In this document: positions 42,437 through 51,049 of the stretch, in pieces
How positions within the stretch are numbered: position 1 is the stretch's first letter
Layout: the number at the start of each line of letters is the position of its first letter
DNA from: Streptosporangium brasiliense
GTDB taxonomy: Bacteria; Actinomycetota; Actinomycetes; Streptosporangiales; Streptosporangiaceae
DNA length: 64,000 nucleotides
Direction of reading: 5' to 3'
NCBI RefSeq assembly: GCF_030811595.1
Contig: NZ_JAUSRB010000002.1
Span: forward strand, 3,100,001-3,164,000
Translations under genes and position numbers: made by a program
Notes under the pieces: model-generated
Database searches by the model: none
Seen by the model: only the letters and a program-made list of their open reading frames with translations
Told to the model about the DNA's origin: nothing

Positions 42437-42855
42437 CGGGATTTCCTCCTTGCGGGGGGTGAGGTGAGGAACCCGGTATTTCATGGTGTTATGGGGTAAT
42501 CAATGGCTTGACAGATTACTTCACAGAAAGTAAGGCGATATTAAACATTGCCGTATGGCGGGATTGGGGGCTGCGTTTTACCGGTCCGGAGCAATTCGGG
42601 TGGCGGCGTTCCCGCTCCCCCGTCTGCGGGAATGATTCTCCTGCGGTCGAATTCGATGATTCGGATCCAACAGGTGCTCCGGGCGCGTTGTGAGGAGAAG
42701 TTCATGTCGCATCGGCCCGCAGAGGATGACCGTGATCGCGGAGGGCCGCTCCCCGGGGTGACCGGCCGGGCGCCGTGCCTCCTGGGCGGGGTGGCCGGGA
42801 GCGGGCTCCCGTCGCCCGGCCTCCCGCCGTGCGGCCTCCCGCCGTCCGGCTCCCG
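42437..42855. promoter_or_regulatory. AT-rich promoter region upstream of the S1 protease
   Basis: This 419-bp gap has an unusually AT-rich stretch at 42480-42560. It contains TTGACA (42509-42514) and the inverted repeat TTACTT-N6-AAGTAA (42516-42533), about 80 bp before the protease start. The rest is GC-rich with no convincing gene. Confidence 0.45.
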
Positions 42856-43629
42856 TCAGGAGACGAACTGGGTGTCGATCCAGGCGGCCGTCGCGCCGTT
42901 GCCCTCGTCGATGTCATCGCCGCCCAGCAGGGAGACCTGGAGCCGCACGCGCGGCTGTCCCGACACGTCGGCCTCGATCGTCGTCGGTGTCCGGTAGTCG
43001 ACGTCTTTCCTGGCCAGGGCCTTGCCGTCCAAAGTGAGGACGCTGAACTGCAGGCGCACCGTGGGGTTCGGCGACTGGCGGTCGATGCCCACGCGGGCGG
43101 TCAGTCCGGTCGCTCCGTCCGGCACCGGGTAGTCGAGCCATCCGATGATCGCTCCCGGGTCCTCCACGGTGCAGATCATCGCGGGGAACTTGTCCTCGGC
43201 CCCGGCGAGGGCCGCTGACCCGTCCTCCCAGTAGCCGCGGCCGTAGTGCTCCGGGGCGCACTCCTTGGTGGCCGCGGCGTCGCCGGTCTTGAGCGGGGTG
43301 CCTCCCGGTGCCGGGCTGCTCTGCGCCTGCGGCCTCCCGTCCGCCGGGGCGGTGACCGTCGCCGTGGCCGTCACCGTCGCGGTGACGCTCCGCGTCACGA
43401 CCGCCTTCTCGCCGATCACGCCGGCCGCCACCTCGGCGGCCCTGCCGGGGTTGTTGACGGCGGCGACGTAGATCGCTCCCGAGGCGGTGATCAGTGTGCC
43501 GACGACCGTCCCCACGACGGTGATCCAGGTGGTGACGCGGTCCGGCCTCGTCGGGGCCGCGGCCCGGGTGTCGCCGGGGGAGGTCTCGGGGTGGCCGTCC
43601 GGCGGATTCTCGCTGCGGGTGGGAGACAT
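42856..43629 (-). CDS. single-pass membrane protein with extracytoplasmic beta domain
   Basis: This 257-residue hypothetical protein has a hydrophilic cytoplasmic N-terminus (about 35 residues, Pro/Thr/Asp-rich). One transmembrane helix follows (ITVVGTVVGTLITASGAIYVAAV). A linker rich in VTATVTATATVT and Pro/Gly leads to an outer domain with two Cys residues (ECAPEHYG, ICTVEDPG). The outer domain ends in a likely beta-sandwich (WLDYPVPDGATGLTARVGID, RVRLQVSLLGGD). This resembles NPCBM-like carbohydrate-binding sandwiches tethered to the membrane, but no family is certain. It is divergent from the M14 carboxypeptidase gene across 413 bp. Confidence 0.68.
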   Translation of the reverse strand: MSPTRSENPPDGHPETSPGDTRAAAPTRPDRVTTWITVVGTVVGTLITASGAIYVAAVNNPGRAAEVAAGVIGEKAVVTRSVTATVTATATVTAPADGRPQAQSSPAPGGTPLKTGDAAATKECAPEHYGRGYWEDGSAALAGAEDKFPAMICTVEDPGAIIGWLDYPVPDGATGLTARVGIDRQSPNPTVRLQFSVLTLDGKALARKDVDYRTPTTIEADVSGQPRVRLQVSLLGGDDIDEGNGATAAWIDTQFVS

Positions 43630-44042
43630 GCGGGACCGTGCCTTCTTCTGGAGCCGACAGGACCGTGCGGGGAGCCAGAAGATCCATTTTGCCGATCCGT
43701 CCTGGCTTTGAATAGTTTCCCAGGAAATCCGGTGGTGGGTCGGAAATCATCCTCCGGAGCCGGGCGATCGACGCCGGACAACGGAGCCGGCCGGTCCGAG
43801 CTGCGACATCGGCGATTTTCCGCTGCATTGATCACGGTGGTGGATAAACTGCGGATCCGGGTGATGGGCGGAAGGCCGCCGCCTGCCGCGCGAGCGCCGG
43901 GAGCGGGGCGGCACGCGGCATCGGACGCGTTTACTCCGGTCCTTGACGGTGATCCACCATTTTGTGAAGATTCTTGCCGATTGCGCATTTCCTGCCGGGT
44001 GACCTGCTGTCCGGGGCCGTGCGCCAACTGGAGGAATCTCTT
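43630..44042. promoter_or_regulatory. 413-bp divergent intergenic region
   Basis: Contents include the palindrome TTTCC-CA-GGAAA (43716-43727) on the side of the hypothetical gene. A TTGACG at about 43942 is followed by an AT-rich stretch ahead of the carboxypeptidase gene. No open frame with a ribosome site was found. Confidence 0.4.
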
Positions 44043-46490
44043 ATGGGGAGCTCTCGCAACGGCAGGAGAGCCGGCCGCCTCGCGGCCCTGCTCGCCCTGC
44101 CCGCCGCCCTCGGTCTCAGCTCGGTCCCCGTCCTGGCCGACCCGTCCCCGCCACCCGGTGAGGTCGCGCCCGACCGGCTGTCCGGCGCCGGTCAGGACGG
44201 CGTGGCCCTGCTCCGCGTCGTCGTCCCCGACCAGGCCGGCGTCGACCGGCTCAACTCCATGGGCGTCGACCTCGCGGAGTACAAGAAACCCGTCGACGGC
44301 GGTTTCGAGGTGCACGCCGTACTGAGTCCCCGGGAGGCCCAGGGGCTGCGCGACCTCGGATTCGACGTGGGCGGTGCCATCTCCGACCAGGCGGACGTTG
44401 CCGAGAACGCGACCGAACGGCGGGCCGCGATCGCGCTGGCGGCCGGGGCGGCGGAGGAGACCGACCGGCTGACCCCGCTCCGCGCCGAGTGGTTCACCAG
44501 CCTCGACGGGCAGCGCTTCCTGTCGGTGGAGGTGAAGTCGAGCGCCACCGACGCGCAGACGGTGCTCACCGTCACCTGGGACAGCGGCGAGGGGACGGGC
44601 CCCGACTCCGGCGGCACCGCGACGATGTCCCGCTTCACCGACGCCGGCCAGTACATGTACCACCGGTTCAACTCGCCGCTGTCCGTCACCGCGGCCCCCA
44701 CCCGGGCCACGGTCACCAGCAGCCGGGGCGGCTCGGTCACGGTGCCGGTGACCAAGTGGCTGGGCGCCCCGCGCAAGGCGCCGGGCAGGCACTACGTCGC
44801 GGACTTCGTCGACCACTACATGGACCCGACCGAGGTGACCGGCCGGATCACCGCGCTGGCCCGGGAGTTCCCGAGGATCTCGCAGATCGTCGACCTGCCG
44901 TACCGGACGAACGGCTACCGCCGGGCGGCGCAGGCGCAGTTCGGCGCCGCCCCGGCGAGCACGTTCCACGTGTCGTCCAAGGCGTACGGGTCCGAGGGCG
45001 GCAACGACGTCAGCCTGGCCCTGGTGAGGCCCGAGACCGCCTCCGGCGCGCTGAGCGTGTCGGTGAACGGCAAGGACGTCGTGGTCACCCTGGCCACCGA
45101 CGGGTCCGCCGCGGTCAGCAGCACCGCCCGCCAGGTGGTGGCGGCGCTCAACGCCGACGCCGCGGCGTCGGCGCTGCTGAGCGCCGCCACCTACCGGGGC
45201 GACGCCGGCGGCGGCGTGGTCGCGGCGGCACCGGCGACCAGGCTGACCGACAGCCTGAAGGCGCCCGACAGCGTCTCGCGCGACCCGTTCCAGGTGAAGG
45301 CGCTGCGCATCGGCAAGAAGCGGGACGGTTCGAAGACCGGCGTCTTCCTCTACTGCCAGGAGCACGCCCGCGAGTGGGTGACCCCGCTGGTCTGCGTGGA
45401 GACCGCCGAGCGGCTCCTGCGCAACTACGCCCGCGACGGGCGGACCAGGAAGGTGGTCGACGACCTCGACATCTTCATCATGCCGACGGTCAACCCCGAC
45501 GGCGCCCACTACTCGATGTACGACTACAACTTCCAGCGCCGGAACATGACCAACCACTGCGCGGCCGAGGCGGCCGACCCGGCACGGCGCAACTCCTGGG
45601 GCGTCGACCTGAACCGCAACTTCTCGGTCGGTTCGGTGTTCGACGGCTACAGCGGCGCCTCGACGAACTGCACCAGCGACACCTTCGCGGGCCCGGCCGA
45701 GCTGTCGGAGCCGGAGGCGCGCAACGAGGTCTGGCTCACCCGGCAGTATCCAAACATCCGGTTCGCGATGAACACGCACTCCTACGGCGGCTACTTCATG
45801 TGGCCGCCGGGGGCGTACAAGGCCGCCGGACGCGAGGTGCTGCCGCGGGTCGACTACGGCACGGAGAGCTTCTTCTGGGACGCCTCCGGCCACATCCTCT
45901 CGGCGGTCCAGTCCTGGCGCGGCACGGCGATCTGGCCGGGCCGCACCGGTCCGGTCCCGGACGTGCTCTACTCGGCGGCCGGTAACAGCGCCGACGAGCA
46001 CTGGTACGGCCGGGGCGTCATCGGCTGGGACTTCGAGGTGGGCGCCGACCTCTACGACCCGGCGACCAAGCAGTTCCGGGCGGTCGGCTTCCAGCCGGAC
46101 TTCGCCGAGGGACACGAGGAGGCGATGGAGTTCGCGTCCGGCCAGATCGGCATCCTGGAGATCGCCCGGGCCTTCGCCGGCGACAGGGACCGTCCCCGGT
46201 CGGACCTGAAGGTGACCGGCCGGACCGGCACGTCGGCCACGTTCACGTTCACGACCGACGAGCCCGCCAACGTTCACTACACGCTGGACGGCAGCCGTCC
46301 GACCCTGAGCTCGCCCAAGCTCGCCGCCGCGGGGATGCGCGAGGGAGCACAGCAGCTCACGGTCGGCCGGACCACCGAGGTGCGCTGGTTCGCCGTGGAC
46401 ATCGCCGGCAACGTCGAGAGGGGCTACCGGCCGGACGGCCACGGCGACGGCTACCGCAGGCAGCGGGTGGAGGTCGGCGACCCCCGCTGA
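44043..46490 (+). CDS. secreted M14 zinc carboxypeptidase with inserted domain
   Basis: This is an 815-residue exported carboxypeptidase. A signal peptide (LAALLALPAALGLSSVPVLA) and a propeptide-like region (about 40-250) precede the M14 domain. The zinc ligands are His441 and Glu444 (QEHAREW) and His579 (NTHSYGGY). The general base is Glu665 (GWDFEVG). Between the first M14 strand (about residue 300) and the core (about 419), a 115-residue segment (FHVSSKAYGSEGGNDVSLAL, VVAALNADAAASALLSA) is inserted. A chitobiase/FN3-like C-terminal domain (VHYTLDGSRPTLSSPKL) ends the protein. ATG 44043 follows GGAGG. Only 19 bp separate it from the convergent hydrolase gene. Confidence 0.9.
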   Translation: MGSSRNGRRAGRLAALLALPAALGLSSVPVLADPSPPPGEVAPDRLSGAGQDGVALLRVVVPDQAGVDRLNSMGVDLAEYKKPVDGGFEVHAVLSPREAQGLRDLGFDVGGAISDQADVAENATERRAAIALAAGAAEETDRLTPLRAEWFTSLDGQRFLSVEVKSSATDAQTVLTVTWDSGEGTGPDSGGTATMSRFTDAGQYMYHRFNSPLSVTAAPTRATVTSSRGGSVTVPVTKWLGAPRKAPGRHYVADFVDHYMDPTEVTGRITALAREFPRISQIVDLPYRTNGYRRAAQAQFGAAPASTFHVSSKAYGSEGGNDVSLALVRPETASGALSVSVNGKDVVVTLATDGSAAVSSTARQVVAALNADAAASALLSAATYRGDAGGGVVAAAPATRLTDSLKAPDSVSRDPFQVKALRIGKKRDGSKTGVFLYCQEHAREWVTPLVCVETAERLLRNYARDGRTRKVVDDLDIFIMPTVNPDGAHYSMYDYNFQRRNMTNHCAAEAADPARRNSWGVDLNRNFSVGSVFDGYSGASTNCTSDTFAGPAELSEPEARNEVWLTRQYPNIRFAMNTHSYGGYFMWPPGAYKAAGREVLPRVDYGTESFFWDASGHILSAVQSWRGTAIWPGRTGPVPDVLYSAAGNSADEHWYGRGVIGWDFEVGADLYDPATKQFRAVGFQPDFAEGHEEAMEFASGQIGILEIARAFAGDRDRPRSDLKVTGRTGTSATFTFTTDEPANVHYTLDGSRPTLSSPKLAAAGMREGAQQLTVGRTTEVRWFAVDIAGNVERGYRPDGHGDGYRRQRVEVGDPR

Positions 46491-46509
46491 TCCCCTGTCC
46501 GTCAGCCCC

Positions 46510-47403
46510 CTATCCGCGGGGCAGCGTGCGGGTGAAGTGGGCCGCTGCGGCGTCCGCCGCCGTCGTGACCTGCGGTTCCTGGTCATAGAAGGCGAACTGG
46601 TCGCCCTCGGTCCAGACGAGATCCTTGGGCCCGGCCAGCGCGGCGTGGAAGCGCCGCGCCCCGTCCGGGATGGCGGCGTCCTCGCTGTGGACGAGCAGGA
46701 CGGGCTGGGCGATGCGGGAGGCGAGGGAGATCGAGTCGTAGCCGAGCCAGTCCGGCCATGCCATCACCGCGAAGCGGTTGGGCCACTGCGGGAGGCCGCC
46801 GCGGTCGGGGTTGAGGTAGAAGTCGATGTCGAACGGCATGGCGGCGCGAGGGTCGGAGCCGCTGACGACCGGCACGTACTCGACCTCGCCGGTCGCCTCG
46901 TACTTCGCGCGTGCCCGTGCGGCCTCGGCGAGCTTGTCCGCGACGCCCTCCTCGCCGCCGTACACCTCCCGGCAGATCTCGGGGTCGTGCAGCCAGGGCG
47001 CGACGAGCGCCAGCGACCGGACGCGGGGATCGTCGACGGCGTTCCCGCTCATGTACATCGCGGCCGCGCAGACACCGAGGGCGCCGAGACGGGCGGCGTT
47101 CACCGCAGGATGTTCGGCGAGGAAGGTGACCGCGTGGTTGATGTCGCGGACCTTCCGTTCCGGCACCTCGTGGTCGCGAGGCTCGCCCTCGGACTCGCCG
47201 TAGCCGGTGAAGTCGAAGGACAGGGCGGCGAACCCGCGGTCGGCGAGCCGTTCGGCGTACCGGTCGGCCATCAGCTCCTTGACGCTCGTCCAGGTGCCCG
47301 CCACCACGATGCCCGGCGCCGGGCCGGTGCCGCCGGGCAGGAACAGGTTCCCGGTCAGCGTCACGTCACCGGCGGAGAACTTCACCTTCTGTACGGTGGT
47401 CAT
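46510..47403 (-). CDS. alpha/beta hydrolase of the dienelactone hydrolase type
   Basis: This is a 297-residue alpha/beta hydrolase. The oxyanion region GIVVAGTWTSVKE and helix FDFTGYGESEGEP are typical of the YcjY/DUF1100-like branch. The nucleophile elbow reads GVCAAAMYM, that is Gly-x-Cys-x-Ala, so the nucleophile is Cys as in dienelactone hydrolases rather than Ser. The acid is in VHSEDAAIP; the expected His is not obvious near the C-terminus (DQFAFYD), so activity is uncertain. ATG 47403 has GAAGGAG upstream. It is the last gene of an operon with the MBL and NmrA-like genes. Confidence 0.82.
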   Translation of the reverse strand: MTTVQKVKFSAGDVTLTGNLFLPGGTGPAPGIVVAGTWTSVKELMADRYAERLADRGFAALSFDFTGYGESEGEPRDHEVPERKVRDINHAVTFLAEHPAVNAARLGALGVCAAAMYMSGNAVDDPRVRSLALVAPWLHDPEICREVYGGEEGVADKLAEAARARAKYEATGEVEYVPVVSGSDPRAAMPFDIDFYLNPDRGGLPQWPNRFAVMAWPDWLGYDSISLASRIAQPVLLVHSEDAAIPDGARRFHAALAGPKDLVWTEGDQFAFYDQEPQVTTAADAAAAHFTRTLPRG

Positions 47404-47421
47404 GAACGTTCGCTCCTTCGA

Positions 47422-48747
47422 TCAGTTCGCATAGGTCAGTTCGGCTTCGGTGATGGACGGGCCGTCGACGGTGAAGGCGTAGTAGGCGTCGAAGCCTCCC
47501 TGGCCGCCGGGGGCGAAGCGCACCAGGAGGCGCTGGTGACCGGGCCGGCTCTCGGCGACCCTGATGACGGTCAGGCTGCCGCCGATGACCTCGGCCCGGG
47601 CCCAGTCGCGGATCGCGGCGCGCCCCTTGAAACGCCGCCCGACGTCGACGAGCTCCGCGTCGGCGGCGAACGCTCCCGCCAGCGCGTCGAGGTTCCGGCC
47701 GTTGACCGCGGTGACGTAGGCGCTCACCGGCGCGAGCAGCCCGTCCGCCGCTTCCTGGGGGGTGTCCGCGCAGGCGGCAGGCGTCTCCGCGGGGTCCTCG
47801 GCGGACAGCTCGCGCGCGACGGCCTTGATGTTCTCCTGCACGATGGTCGGAAGGTCCGCGACCGGTGGGTAGCCGGGGTAGGCGCGGTCCAGCTCGGCGA
47901 TGATCGACTTCTGCTCGCCGGGGCCGACCGTCCTGCCCTCGGGCGAGTCCGGGGCGACGGCCGGCCGGACCAGAGCGCGGAACACCTGGAGATACCGGCG
48001 CTGCTCGTCGATCAACGCGCGGGCCGGGCCTGCGGTACCGTGTCCCGGGTACATCGTCCTGGCCCCGGAGAAGCGCCCACCGAGCTGATCGAGGATCTGG
48101 AGCCAGCCACAGCTGGTCCCCTCGATCAGCGCGGGCGTGACCTTACCGGTCGCCAGGTCACCGGAGAAGAGGTCACCGGTGTCGGGACGGTAGTAGACGT
48201 CCGCTGTGTCGGACTCGCCGTGGGCGAACGTGGCGGTCTCGAAGCGGAGGCCGCCGACCTGCAACGGTGCGCCGTCCTCGAAGGTCCGGTCGGCGTAGGT
48301 GACCTTGGCGGGGAAGTCCGCGTTCGCCGAGCGGGCCAGCGGGTAGAAGCCCCGGCTGTCCTCCCGCATCGTCTTGTCGGTCGTCCTGGACGCGTAGATG
48401 GGGGCCTCGGGGAACGCCTCGTGGAAGGCGCCCGCCCCGCCCACATGGTCGGGATGGGAGTGGGTGAGCAGGATGGCGGCGACCGGCTTTCCGGTCTTCT
48501 CGATCTCCGCCACCGCTTTCCGGGCATCGGCCGGCGTGCGCAGGGTGTCGATGAGGATCAGGCCCTCCGGCGCCTGGATCCAGTAGGTGTTGACCGAGCC
48601 CGGGTTGGACGAGGCGAAGCGTCCCGGCTCCGCCTTCTGCGCGGTCGGCGCCGCGGGCCTGTCGTCGTTCGAACAGCCCGCCACCGACGCGATCGCGCAT
48701 GCGGCGGCGGAGCTTGCGGCGAGAAGGCGCCGCAATCTCTGGTTCAT
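47422..48747 (-). CDS. lipoprotein metallo-beta-lactamase-fold hydrolase fused to an NTF2-like domain
   Basis: This is a 441-residue exported protein. A lipoprotein signal ends in VAGC, with Cys at about 25. The MBL fold has the metal motif THSHPDHVGG and downstream ligands in GDLFSGDLA and MYPGHGTAG. From about residue 330 a SnoaL/NTF2-like domain follows (VSAYVTAVNGRNLDALAGAF, RRFKGRAAIRDWARAEVIGG). MBL hydrolases process lactones, thioesters and esters; the NTF2 part may bind a ligand or dimerise. The fusion is uncommon. It is co-operonic with an NmrA-like reductase upstream (34-bp gap) and a hydrolase downstream (18-bp gap). Confidence 0.83.
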   Translation of the reverse strand: MNQRLRRLLAASSAAACAIASVAGCSNDDRPAAPTAQKAEPGRFASSNPGSVNTYWIQAPEGLILIDTLRTPADARKAVAEIEKTGKPVAAILLTHSHPDHVGGAGAFHEAFPEAPIYASRTTDKTMREDSRGFYPLARSANADFPAKVTYADRTFEDGAPLQVGGLRFETATFAHGESDTADVYYRPDTGDLFSGDLATGKVTPALIEGTSCGWLQILDQLGGRFSGARTMYPGHGTAGPARALIDEQRRYLQVFRALVRPAVAPDSPEGRTVGPGEQKSIIAELDRAYPGYPPVADLPTIVQENIKAVARELSAEDPAETPAACADTPQEAADGLLAPVSAYVTAVNGRNLDALAGAFAADAELVDVGRRFKGRAAIRDWARAEVIGGSLTVIRVAESRPGHQRLLVRFAPGGQGGFDAYYAFTVDGPSITEAELTYAN

Positions 48748-48781
48748 CTGGAGCCTTGGTGAGGTTGGGGTGCGAGGAGGT

Positions 48782-49612
48782 TCAGCGGAAGTCGTCCGCG
48801 TGGGCCTGTGCCCACTGCTCGAAGGTGCGGGGCTCGCGGCCGGTGACCTCGCGGACGGTCGGGCGGACGATCGACTCGTCGAGCGAGCCGTTCACGTAGA
48901 AGTCGAAGAACGCGTCCACGTACTCGACGGGCATGGTGGCGAGCAGGTCGGTGCGCGCCTCCTCGTCCGTCAGGCCCACGGACTCCAGATCGCGGCCGAG
49001 GACCTCGGCCAGCACGGCCACCTGGTCGGCGGGTGGCATCGCGACCGGACCGGTCGGCCGGAGGATCTCGCCCCGGTACTCGTCCGACAGCAGCGCGCGG
49101 GCGGCGACGGCCCCGATGTCGTACGGGTCGACGCTCGCCGCGCGGACGTTCGGGAACGGGACCCGCACCCGATCGCCGGACCGGAGCTGCGGCAGCCAGC
49201 GCAGGGCGTTGGACATGAACGCGCTCGGCCGCAGGAACGTCCATGGCAGCCCGGACTCCCGCACGGCGGACTCGGACGAGGCCATGAAACGGGTCACCGC
49301 GTTGGTCATGTCGCCGCTCCCGGCCGAGCCGCCGGACAGCAGCACGACCTGTTCCACTCCCGCACGCCGGGCCTCGGCCACCAGGCCCGGCATGTCCTCG
49401 TACCCGGGGAGCAGGAACACCGCGCGGGCCCCGCCCAGCGCTCCGGTCATGCTCCCCGGCCGGTTGAGGTCACCCGTCACCGCCTCGACGCCGTCCGGCA
49501 GCGGTACGGTGTCCGGCTTCCGCACCAGCGCCCGGACGGGTTCACCGGCTGCGGCCAGGGCCCGGACCACTTCGGAGCCGACGTTGCCTGTCGCACCCGT
49601 CACCAAGATCAT
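48782..49612 (-). CDS. NmrA-like NAD(P)-binding oxidoreductase
   Basis: This is a 276-residue atypical short-chain dehydrogenase. The Rossmann motif is at the very start (ILVTGATGNVGSEV), followed by PVRALVRKPD, the NADP-contacting basic stretch. PWTFLRPSAFMSN and the C-terminal helices belong to the NmrA/SDR atypical subfamily (QorB/azoreductase-like). Catalytic Tyr-x-x-x-Lys is absent, as is common in this group, which often senses redox state or reduces quinones. ATG 49612 has GGAAGGA 8 nt upstream. It is the first gene of a three-gene operon facing a divergent LysR gene. Confidence 0.87.
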   Translation of the reverse strand: MILVTGATGNVGSEVVRALAAAGEPVRALVRKPDTVPLPDGVEAVTGDLNRPGSMTGALGGARAVFLLPGYEDMPGLVAEARRAGVEQVVLLSGGSAGSGDMTNAVTRFMASSESAVRESGLPWTFLRPSAFMSNALRWLPQLRSGDRVRVPFPNVRAASVDPYDIGAVAARALLSDEYRGEILRPTGPVAMPPADQVAVLAEVLGRDLESVGLTDEEARTDLLATMPVEYVDAFFDFYVNGSLDESIVRPTVREVTGREPRTFEQWAQAHADDFR

Positions 49613-49901
49613 TTCATTGTCCTTCCGGGCGTTCATCAGGGGAGGGGACGGCCGTCGCGGAAGAACCCGCCGGTCGGGCCGTCATCGGGCAGTGTGCGGG
49701 GCCAAGCGGCAGGTGCCGCCCGGCGTCCACGGCGGCGGGCCGAACGGATCGGTGAGGCGGCTCGTGACCTGGGACGACGCCGTGCGGAGCGCGGTGGCGC
49801 CGCCGACGGTCACCAGGTGGCGATCCTCCGTGGTGCTCATGCCGCAATCGTGGCGTCGGCCTTCCCCGCATGTCCAATATCTGCTGTAATAGCCGACCGT
49901 T
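49613..49901. promoter_or_regulatory. divergent region between the NmrA operon and lysR
   Basis: The 289-bp gap has its AT-rich part at 49865-49900 (AATATCTGCTGTAATAGCC), fitting a LysR-controlled promoter. A 52-codon minus-strand frame at 49682-49840 has no ribosome site and is not called. Confidence 0.4.
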
Positions 49902-50786
49902 ATGGATGCTCATCTGCGTGACATGAGGTATTTCGTGGCCGTGGCGGAGGAGCTCAGCTTCACCCGCGCGGCCGAGCGCCTGTTCATCTCGCAGCCGGCG
50001 CTCAGCAAGCAGATACGCCAGCTCGAAGAGCTGATGCGGGTGAGGCTGTTCGACCGCGACCGGCGCACGGTGCGGCTCACCGCGCCGGGCGAGGCGCTGC
50101 TGCCGGCCGCCCGCCGGCTGCTCCAGCAGTGGGACGAGGCCCAGCAGGCCGTCGACGCCGCCGTCGCCGCCGTCGCCTCACGGCTGACCGTGGGCATGTC
50201 GACCAGTGTCGGACGCGGCCTCCTAGGAACGCTGCGGGAACGGTTCACCGAACGCCAGCCGGGCTGCGACCTGCGGCTGCGCCAGGTCAACTGGACCGAC
50301 CCCACGGCGGGCCTGGCCGAGGGCGAGGTCGACGTGGCGTTCGTCTGGCTGCCGTTCCCCGGTCAGGACGATCTCAACATCCGGGTCGTGGCCCGAGAGC
50401 CGCGCTGGGTCGCGTTCCGGCACGACCACTGGCTGGCCGGACGGGACGAGGTCGCCTTCGCCGAGCTCCTGGAGGAGAACTTCCTGGCGCTCCCCGAAAG
50501 CGCCGGCCCGCTCCGCGACCACTGGCTCGCGACCGACGAGCGCGGCGGGCGGTCACCGGTGGTCTGCACGACCGTGACGAACGCCGAGGAGACCTTCGCG
50601 GCGCTTGAGAGCGGCGACACCATCGTTCTGCTCGCCGCCGGCAACGCCGAGATCTACCGGCGGCCGGGGATCATGACGATCCCGGTCACGGGTCTGTCCC
50701 CGAGCGTGCTCGCCCTCGCGTGGCGGCCCGGCGATCATCGCAGCACCATCCGCGACCTGGTCGAGGCCCTGTCGCCCGAGCCGTAG
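49902..50786 (+). CDS. LysR-family transcriptional regulator
   Basis: This is a 294-residue LysR regulator. An N-terminal winged helix-turn-helix (MRYFVAVAEELSFTRAAERL, SQPALSKQIRQLE) and linker helix precede a periplasmic-binding-protein-like effector domain (LTVGMSTSVGRGLLGTLRERF, EGEVDVAFVWLPF). ATG 49902 lacks a ribosome site, and an AT-rich stretch ends 8 bp before it, so a leaderless mRNA is plausible. It is divergent from the NmrA/MBL/hydrolase operon, the classic LysR arrangement, and probably activates it. The inducer is unknown. Confidence 0.9.
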   Translation: MDAHLRDMRYFVAVAEELSFTRAAERLFISQPALSKQIRQLEELMRVRLFDRDRRTVRLTAPGEALLPAARRLLQQWDEAQQAVDAAVAAVASRLTVGMSTSVGRGLLGTLRERFTERQPGCDLRLRQVNWTDPTAGLAEGEVDVAFVWLPFPGQDDLNIRVVAREPRWVAFRHDHWLAGRDEVAFAELLEENFLALPESAGPLRDHWLATDERGGRSPVVCTTVTNAEETFAALESGDTIVLLAAGNAEIYRRPGIMTIPVTGLSPSVLALAWRPGDHRSTIRDLVEALSPEP

Positions 50787-50789
50787 CGC

Positions 50790-50806
50790 CCCCGGCACCG
50801 CCGGGG
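50790..50806 (+). terminator. hairpin terminator after lysR
   Basis: CCCCGGC-ACC-GCCGGGG is a perfect 7-bp hairpin 4 bp after the lysR stop. Confidence 0.55.
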
Positions 50807-51049
50807 CCGGCTGAACGGCGGGCCGGCCGGCCTTCTCCGGCTGAAGCAGAATTCATGCTGATCTCATCTGATATGCCGGAAACACCTCATGTTTCATGAA
50901 GATCCGTCACACTCTGCATATCGCCCTGTACGGAGCGATCCCGCCTGCCTGCTCCGGCCCCGTGCCGAGCGGAGAACGGCGGGGCCCCGCACGGCGACCA
51001 TCCAGGTGTTGTTCTTCGCCGCATAAGCCATGAGCATGAAGGAGAAGGC

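Noticed and set aside
42704..42997. Plus-strand frame starting at 42704 with a GAGGAGAAG site upstream
   Set aside because: The ribosome-site match is good, but the product is low-complexity Pro/Gly/Ser and runs antisense into the C-terminal coding region of the hypothetical protein.
43491..46586. 1,031-codon minus-strand open frame opposite the M14 carboxypeptidase
   Set aside because: The codon bias of a high-GC gene leaves the antisense frame open. The sequence is Val/Gly/Arg/His-rich without domains, while the plus strand has intact zinc and catalytic motifs.
49682..49840. 52-codon minus-strand frame (starts MSTTEDRHLVTVGG) between lysR and the NmrA-like gene
   Set aside because: It has no ribosome binding site and no recognisable domain; it lies in the divergent promoter region. 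It could be revisited if RNA data show a transcript.
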